Positions 57,516 to 64,000 of a DNA stretch of 64,000 nt are shown here, one piece after another. The notes below the pieces were generated by a model. It was not told the DNA's origin, did no database searches, and saw only the letters and a list, made by a program, of their open reading frames with translations. The DNA comes from Pelobates cultripes (Eukaryota > Chordata > Amphibia > Anura > Pelobatidae). How positions within the stretch are numbered: the first letter of the stretch is position 1; each line of letters starts with the position of its first letter. Made by a program: the position numbers and the translations under genes. The stretch spans positions 104,132,840 to 104,196,839 of the forward strand of contig OW240913.1 in NCBI GenBank assembly GCA_933207985.1. Reading direction: 5' to 3'.

Positions 57516-58240
57516 CCATCTAAAAGTAGACAATGTAAGGTGTGCTGCTAGAACTGGTTTGTAAACAATATTTTAAGCTTTTTTGTTTTATCTAATGTTT
57601 GGTTGGAAACATTAATTTTCCATTTACCCATCTTTGGCGGAGTGGCAGTTATTTGACCTTCAGTTTCTATTTAAAGCTGAATGTTTCTATTGATAGTCAA
57701 GCCCCTTCTTTTCTTGATAGTTTTAAATTAATACATTTAATCAATCTGTGTGGGTCCATGCTTTGTCAAGTAACAGATTTATTCCACACAATCTGTGAAC
57801 AATTTATTTATTTCTGGAAATCCAATGTGCGCAATTATTTTTTAAGGAAGGAGAATGACATGGTGACAGATTAAATGATTGCTTTATTCCCATCAGTGTC
57901 ACCATCTGGAAGTGATCTAATAAACCAGACTCACTTTAAGTAAAGGTTATCATCCTTTCGTTACATTAGTTCTTTTGATTTTTTGTGTACAAGGTTCCAT
58001 AAAATTATAGTCCATAATGAGAGTAACACTTGTATTCCCAAAGACAACATTCTACATCACTGATTAGATTTAGATCAATACTATTAATAGACTTTAGGTA
58101 GACTTTAGGTATATATAATACAGAGTAGATAATTCTTTTCATGATTATTATTTAGGGAACATTTGTTTTGCACCCTGTACTCAGGAGCAGGGTTTGAAAT
58201 ACCTTTATATTTTACACAACACTTACTACATGTCTTCTAG
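57516..58240. other. anonymous DNA, no gene seen
   Basis: A 91-codon frame at 57599-57874 shows no domain. An 11-bp duplication (gactttaggta) occurs at 58090-58110. Confidence 0.5.
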
Positions 58241-58697
58241 TTAAAGGACCACTATAGGCACCCAGACCACTTCAGCTCAATGAAGTGGTCTGGGTGCCAG
58301 GTCCATCTCGGGTTAACCCTGCAATGTTTACATTAGGGTTAATCCAGCCTCTCGTGGCTGTCTGATTGACAGCCGCTAGAGGCGCTTCTGCGCTTCTCAC
58401 TGTGAAAATCACAGTGAGAAGACGCTGATGTCCATAGGAAAACATTGAGAAATGCTTTCCTATGGACTGATTAAATGCGCGCACTGCTCTTGCCGCGCAT
58501 GTGCATTCAACGCTGACGTCGGAAGAAGTAGGAGATTTCCCCAGCGTCGAGGGAGCCCGGCGCTGGAGAAAGGTAAGTGATAACCCCTTCCTCCCCTTTC
58601 AGCCCAGTGGGAGGGGGCCATGAGGGTGGGGGGCATCTAAAGACCGTATAGTGCCAGGAAAGCTAGTTTTTTTTCTGGCACTATAGTGGTCCTTTAA
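58241..58697. mobile_element. TTAA-flanked MITE, sister of the copy at 12479
   Basis: TTAA at 58241-58244 and 58694-58697; termini AGGACCACTATAGGCACC and its mirror. A subterminal palindrome (cagaccacttcagctcaatgaagtggtctg) lies at 58262-58291. The interior shares gacagccgctagaggcgctt and ctgtgaaaatcacagtg with the copy at 12479-12963. Non-autonomous. Confidence 0.9.
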
Positions 58698-58932
58698 TAT
58701 AACTGTTTTGCATAGCATTACAGAACACACTGTACTTAAGACATAATAAAAATCCAAGAGTACACATAGAAACGAAGCACACTCATTATTTGAATGGCTT
58801 ACCCAACACCACTCAATCTAGAGCACATATACATTTTTAAAAATTGGGTTAGGAGTTCTTGCCTGGCCCTTTCACAAGTTCCAGAAGCATAGTTTTAGGA
58901 CCAATGGAGAAAGGGTGGATGGCATAGTGGTT

Positions 58933-59310
58933 TGTATGTGTTAATAAAATGCCTATTTACTCAGCATAACTACAATCAGCATTATTCAACTTTCTATGTG
59001 ATTTACCTAAAATGGCCGTTAGGGAGTTTCCTTCTTGACATCGACTAACACCCTCATTAACAAGATGGTGCTGGAATCTGGGGGAGACCACCAAGATACC
59101 AGTGACATCACACCTGGTAGGAAGAGCACTAAATAAACCACTTAACACCTAACCAATTATTGATGTATTATTTCATGTTATCTCTGACAATGCATATGAT
59201 GTAATTTTGCTTTATAAGGGACATGCCGTCCCCTCAGAATAAACATTCCTCAAGTTTTTCATTAACCCAAAACTTGTGTCTGGTGTGAATTACTTTAGGA
59301 GCGTGCACAC
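58933..59310 (+). mobile_element. probable 5' LTR of a retrovirus-like element
   Basis: Upstream of the protease/RT frame, this stretch has a TATA-like ctttataagg (59210) and AATAAA (59238-59243). A T-rich region, gtgtctggtgtgaatt, and a possible end in gcacaca at about 59310 follow. The left edge is uncertain (a TGT at 58933). No confident primer-binding site is seen after it; gctgggggcag at 59330 is the nearest candidate. Confidence 0.45.
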
Positions 59311-59550
59311 ATTACTTCTTTAATTTGGCTGGGGGCAGATACGTAAGAGCCTGATCACCTGCTAATATGGCGGTTTGCCTGTATTCTCCTGTTTTGTGTC
59401 GGTCTGTTTTGTGTCCACTTCTGGCTTCCAGAAGGCTACAAGACAGGTAATCTCTTATCCGGTGCCTTTTTAAAATGAACCTGTCGATTGCCTATCTGCC
59501 TCTTGAGTGTATGTATGTGTGTGAGATGGCTGGTGTGTGGTTTATGCATT

Positions 59551-59946
59551 TTTATTATTATAGCTTGACTGCCTAGCGGGCAGGGAACGCAACCGCCTAT
59601 AGAGAGAGGCTGGGGATTTATTATAGCTTGACTGCCTAGCGGGCAGAGAATGTATCCGCCTAGAGAAAGGCTGGGGATTTATTATAGCTTGACTGCCTAG
59701 CGGGCAGGGAACGCATCCGCCTAGAGAAAGGCTGGGGATTTATTATAGCTTGACTGCCTAGCGGGCAGGGAACGCAACCGCCTATAGAGAAAGGCTGGGG
59801 ATTTATTATAGCTTGACTGCCTAGCGGACAGAGAACATATCCGCCTAGAGAAAGGCTGGGGATTTATTATAGCTTGACTGCCTAGCGGGCAGGGAACGCA
59901 ATCCGACTAGAGAAAGGCTGGGGATTTATTATAGCTTGACTGCCTC
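59551..59946 (+). repeat. 61-63-bp tandem array, about 6.5 copies
   Basis: Units start ttattatagcttgactgcct, then agcgggcagggaacgca and ccgcctagagaaaggctggg. Copies recur at 59611, 59672, 59733, 59796, 59857 and 59919 (same internal point). The array lies between the LTR-like region and the protease frame, where gag would be expected. Confidence 0.95.
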
Positions 59947-59981
59947 GTTTAGACCTGGTACAATAGGTAACCAGCAAACCT

Positions 59982-60722
59982 GTGTCAAACACCCCTGTCA
60001 TGGCAGTGTCTACAGGGGACAAGGGGGGACCCCTAGCTACAGTAGTTCTTCCAGTTGAGGGTCATCCTACTACCTTTTTAGTTGACACAGGTGCAGCCCG
60101 CAGTGTTCTCAGAGAACAAGACCTGCCTCACCCATCTTTTCTATCTGACACAGATGTTTCTTGTGTAGGTGTTGATGGTACCCCCCGAAACAACCCGCTG
60201 ACTAAGCTCTTGCGGGTTGGTTCTGATATTCTCTCTCGGTTCGTTGTTTCATCCACCTGTCCAATTAACCTTTTAGGAGCAGATGTTCTGTCTTGTCTTC
60301 AAGCTTCTATCTTCTTCACTGCTGATGGCCAGGTTCAATTACTAACACCCCTTTCTCGCAAAGATACTTCTGTCCTATGCTCTCTGCCTCTACTTCTACA
60401 CATGACATCCCCCACCGAGGAGGCAAGGGTCCCAGAAGCTCCCAGTGCCCTGGATAGGGTTCCAACCAAGCTTTGGTCTACAGGCCCAGATGACATCGGA
60501 CACCTACGAGTCCCACCAGTAGTAGTTACACTAATTAAGGGCGCCAGTCCACCACGAACACCACAGTATTCTTTGAAACCTGCACAAGCCATCGCCATTT
60601 CCAAACAAGTAGATAGCCTGTTGGCAAAAGGTGCTCTGGTCAAATGTGTATCACCTTGTAACACTCATCTATTTCCAGTAAAGAAGAAAACTGAAAAGGG
60701 TGAAGCTGACCAATACCGTATG
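59982..60722 (+). pseudogene. retrovirus-like protease and start of reverse transcriptase
   Basis: An old endogenous retrovirus-like pol. The frame is open from about 59982 (first ATG at 60000). The protease has its catalytic LVDTGAARSVL at about residue 34 and the second conserved block INLLGADVLS. A linker leads to the RT N-terminus (YSLKPAQAIAISKQVDSLLA, then KGALVKCVSPCNTHLFPVKK). It breaks off at 60722, where a hAT-type element is inserted. No gag frame precedes it. The family looks gamma/epsilon-retrovirus-like, by inference. Confidence 0.8.
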
Positions 60723-61557
60723 CAGGGGCGTATTAGCCGCGAGGCAAACAAGGCATTTGCCTTGGGCGGCATTTTTCAGGGGGCGGCAAAAAGATGACGT
60801 CATCTTCCGGCTCCCAGCCTCACTCTGCAGCCGGCGCGCGAGGGAGCTGAGCAGACCGTTCATAGGAAGTGCTCCCTCGCCAGCCGCCCGCGCCGCCCGC
60901 CCGACCTGCAGCCACCGGACCACCAGGGAAAGAGACCCCCCCCCAGCACTCCCAAAGGTAAGGAGGTTGGGGGGGGGATTTAAATTAAAAAAAAAGTTAA
61001 TGTGTGTGTCTGACTGTGTGTGTGTTTGTGTCTGACTGTGTTTGTGTGTTGTGTGACTGTGTGTGTGTGTTGTGTGATGTGTGTGTGTGTGTTTGTGTCT
61101 GTTGTGTGTGTGTGACTGTGTGTGTGTTTGTGTCTGTGTGACTGTGTGTATGTGTCTGACTGTGTGTCTGTGTATGTGTCTGACTGTGTGTGTGTGTGTT
61201 TGTGTCTGTGTGTGTCTGACTGTGTGTGTTGTGTGTGTGTGTGAGTGTGTGTGTGTGTATGTGTATGTGTGTGTGTGTTTGTGTCTGACTGTGTCTGACT
61301 GTGTGTGTGTGTTTGTGTCTGACTGTGTGTGTGTGTGTCTGACTGTGTGTGTGTGTTTGTGTCTGACTGTGTTTGTCTGTGTATGAGTCTGACTGTGTGT
61401 GTGTGTGTCTGACTGTGTGGGTGTGTTTGTGTCTGACTGTGTGTGTGTGTATTTAGAAGGTGGGGCGGGGGAAGGGTTGGGTGGGGGTGGCGCGGGGGTA
61501 GAGGGGCGCCTGAGTTTTGTCCTGCCTAGGGCAGCACAAAACCAGGATACACCACTG
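60723..61557. mobile_element. hAT-type non-autonomous element inserted in pol
   Basis: An exact 8-bp duplication ACCGTATG flanks it (60715-60722 and 61558-61565). The ends are CAGGGGCGTATTAGCC and the complement of ggatacaccactg, giving an imperfect CAGnGGnGTAT terminal repeat typical of hAT elements. Interior: a GC-rich left part (gccgcccgcgccgcccgccc), then a (GT)n/tgtgtctgac microsatellite at 61000-61455. No transposase. Confidence 0.9.
61000..61455. repeat. (GT)n with tgtgtctgac phrases
   Basis: About 450 bases of gtgtgtgt runs punctuated by tctgactgtg; nearly C-poor on the plus strand. Open frames across it on both strands are artefacts. Confidence 0.95.
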
Positions 61558-63279
61558 ACCGTATGGTCCAAGACCTCCGCGCTGTTAATGAAGTCACAAA
61601 TCGTGATACTGCTGTTGTCCCCAATCCACATACTTTGTTGTCATAAGTTCCTCCAACCGCCAAATTCTTCACGGTGGTTGATCTTGCAAATGCCTTTTTC
61701 AGCGTACCCTTGGATTCCTCCTGTCAATATCTATTTGCATTCACACACGAATGTCAGCAGTCCTGGAGCCCTGGCAGAAATCACACCCAGATGTGGTCCT
61801 GCTCCAGTATGTCGATGATTTACTTATCTGTGCGGATGATTTTTCAACTGCTGAACAGAATTCCGAAGATCTCCTTTGTTTCCTCGCTGAAGAAGGTTGT
61901 AAAGCCTCCAAAGTGAAACTCCAGTGGTGTCGGCCCTCTGTGGTCTTCTTGGGACATTGCCTTTCCCATGGCACCCGTCACCTAACCAGGAACAGAATAC
62001 TTGCCATTACAAATCTCACCCTTCCATCTAACCATCAAGCTCTTCATGCCGTCTTGGGCCTCATCACATACTGCAGATCTTGGATCCCTGAAGCTTCTCA
62101 ACTCATGCAACCTCTCTACGATGCTATAAAGACTGAACTTTTTTCATTGTCTTCTACTGCCTGCTCTTGCTACCATGCTCTTCAAAGAGCCATCTCCTCT
62201 GCCCCTGCTTTGGGCCTCCCGAACTACCAGCTACCATTCAAACTCTTCGTCTCAGAGAAGATGGGCCATGCTTCAGGGGTCCTTACTCAATCCCATGGTT
62301 CCCTTCAACGCCCTATTGGGTACTTTTCCTGCATGGTTGACCCCGTGGCCAAGGGTGGTCCTTCCTGTTTGCGTGCTGTTTTTGCTGCAAGTGCCCTACT
62401 AGACAAGACTAATGACTTTATTCTCAGACATAAACTGACAGTTCTTGCTCCCCATGATATCGCTGCAATCCTGAATCAAGTCCAGCCCAAGCATCTCTCA
62501 TCCCAGAGACATCTACGACTCCAAACATCCCTCCTTTTGCCCGATAAGGTCACCTTACAAAGATGTTACTCCTTGAATCCGGCCACTCTTCTGCCACTTC
62601 CCAAGGGGGGAGTGCCGCAATACTGGTACAGCCTGGACATAGATCCTGATGTTCACATGGAGTTCAAGTAGAAAAGCCCACAGTTCCATATGATGAACAG
62701 CCCGAGAGCCACTTACATTGCACCCTGTGGTTCAGGGACACCCCAGGTCCTGACCCATACTATGAAGAAGAATTATTCAGCCTAGTGGAAATACACATCA
62801 CACTGACAGACCTGTTCTGTGACTCCAACGGAAACATTGTTATCTTAGTCTACCTGCCTATGGAAGTATCACATTTGTATCACCATTGGGAGGTGGCAGT
62901 TCCTCATGTTTCTTTCACCAAGTCTCCAGATCTCTCATGGAAAGAACTCTGCCTCATGGCCAAGACATGGAGTACTGCAACTCAAGAACAACTTACAGTG
63001 ACGGGGATCACTAAGAGGACCATAAATTGCAAAACTGTTGGTTACCCTCGATACCACACAGAGATATGTGAGGACATTCCTCCTACAGAACAGGACCTGG
63101 ACGCCCCCATGATTGTTTTGAACAGATGAAAATGGAAACAACCCATCTTCCAACAGTGCACAAGGCTGCTCTACCGGACCCTGATTACACTCTGTTTGTG
63201 GATGGTTCTAGATTCGCAGATGAGCAGGGCCAATATCATACCGGATATGCAGTCACAACTGAGGACCAAATACTCCAAG
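61558..63279 (+). pseudogene. retrovirus-like pol: reverse transcriptase and RNase H start
   Basis: Continuation of the pol split by the hAT-type element. First the RT A block FFTVVDLANAFFSVPLD (61655-61715), with a stop just before it. At about 61750 a deletion of roughly 20 codons with a frame change removes the block that should follow FAFTHE. 61751-62671 is open and carries the catalytic LLQYVDDLLICADD, then VVFLGHCLSHGTRHL and the connection domain. A linker frame, 62785-63129, follows. The RNase H begins at about 63190 with YTLFVDGSRFADEQG (first catalytic Asp) and stops at 63279, where another LTR starts. Integrase and env are not in the window. Described only as a broken fossil. Confidence 0.85.
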
Positions 63280-64000
63280 TGTAACAAAATCCCATGTTAA
63301 ACAGACTATGAGAAACAGCCTGTTCGGTTATTTATGCGTGTGTGTGGTGATTTCGTGCAAATACCAATTAAACTAACAAACTACAGAATCACCCGACCTC
63401 CTATTGAGGTCGTGTGGTGCTCATTAACCGCCCAGACCTTGCGGTTAACCACAGAGTAATTGGGGAACAGCTTGATGGGCCACGTTCGTCTGCCGAACAC
63501 ATGGCGGTTGCCATTTTAAATTGTCGAACGCTCAGTGGCCTGGAACTCTTTTCGGACACTTATTCCGCCGAGCACCGCTGGTACCTACCAAGGTCCCCCT
63601 TCATACGGCTGTAAACCCACGAATGCCGGGAACATTTCACTGTTTGGGACTTTTATGCGATGCGAAATAGACCGACCCCAGATAGCTACAGTTATGGAAA
63701 TCTTTCTCGGATACAAACACGCAAACCACCGGTGAAGTCCAAACTTCATTCGACGATATTGAGAACTGTGTTCGTGAGATCTGAGCGATATTCGCCTATA
63801 ATGTGCGCTCAGATCCAAGCTATCTGGGGGTATGTGGGACTTAAAGTTTATGTTCAGTAAAATATAAGTTATAGATTTTAATACTGTTTTGGGAGTATAT
63901 AAAAAGACATGTTTTTCTCTACCTGGAGATAATTAAGGTTTTTTTTACTAACTAATTATCTCCAGGATAGAGAGGAGGGATTTACCTATGCAAAGGGGAG
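63280..64000 (+). mobile_element. LTR of a second retroelement, running off the window
   Basis: RNase H homology ends exactly at a TGTAACAAAATCCCATG start, a classic LTR 5' edge. The stretch has no coding domain. It contains a TATA box (gtatataaaaag, 63894-63905). A 14-bp-stem hairpin, cctggagataatta (63922-63935) with its complement (63953-63966), follows 20-25 bases after the TATA, near the expected transcription start. The 3' edge lies beyond 64000. Orientation is inferred from the TG start and the TATA box. Confidence 0.6.
63894..63905 (+). promoter_or_regulatory. TATA box of the LTR
   Basis: gtatataaaaag lies about 615 bases into the LTR-like segment, about 17-28 bases before a stem-loop. 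Its position and match to the TATA consensus support a U3 promoter. No activity can be claimed. Confidence 0.45.

Noticed and set aside
60669..61631. 320-codon minus-strand frame rich in Thr/His
   Set aside because: It runs through the (GT)n array and the hAT-type insertion.

Overview
The window looks like repeat-dense vertebrate nuclear DNA, most probably from an anuran amphibian (about 0.75 sure; species not fixed). The reasons are the AT-rich background, the absence of compact genes, and the mix of mobile elements: DIRS and Ngaro tyrosine-recombinase retrotransposons, Penelope-like elements with GIY-YIG domains, Tx1/L1-like and L2-like LINEs, Tc1 transposons, TTAA-flanked MITEs, hAT-like elements and a retrovirus-like element. 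No rRNA, tRNA, CRISPR array or intact host gene is visible. The only host-gene signal is one 143-bp candidate exon on the minus strand (11515-11657).

Layout. 1-11.5 kb: mostly anonymous DNA with an L2-like LINE 3' end (2.2-3.1 kb), a head-to-head pair of Penelope-like 3' ends inside a 14-bp target duplication (6.96-8.35 kb) and a TTAA MITE. 11.5-15.5 kb: the candidate exon and three more TTAA MITEs. 15.7-21.5 kb: a 3'-truncated DIRS element (leader, gag-like, RT, start of RNase H), a minisatellite whose strand bias flips twice, then hairpin and AT-rich repeats. 21.5-28 kb: anonymous DNA with a degenerate G-rich array and two short tandem duplications. 28.1-34.8 kb: a decayed Tx1/L1 element carrying a nested L2-like fragment, followed by a Penelope-like copy. 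34.9-43.2 kb: a Ngaro 5' fragment, a Tc1 copy with both inverted repeats, GC-rich tandem repeats, a cluster of hairpins, a second Tc1 fragment, a second L1 fragment and a palindrome-bearing MITE.

43.5-50.65 kb is the most complete structure. It is a minus-strand Ngaro-type element with gag, RT/RNase H and tyrosine recombinase remnants and the split direct repeats (A1 ... B1-A2-B2) of that family. An unrelated plus-strand reading frame of about 560 codons lies between its gag and A1 (48417-50092). That frame ends in a 45-48-bp coding minisatellite, and I do not recognise the protein. 51-58.7 kb holds Tc1 and L1 remnants, a hAT-like element swollen by a 1.4-kb microsatellite, and another TTAA MITE. 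58.9-64 kb is a retrovirus-like element: LTR-like region, a 61-63-bp tandem array where gag is expected, protease, RT and RNase H. It is split by a hAT-type insertion with a perfect 8-bp duplication and again by a second LTR that runs off the window.

Nearly all coding sequence here is decayed mobile-element sequence, so 'pathway' relations are those of element structure and nesting, not of host operons.
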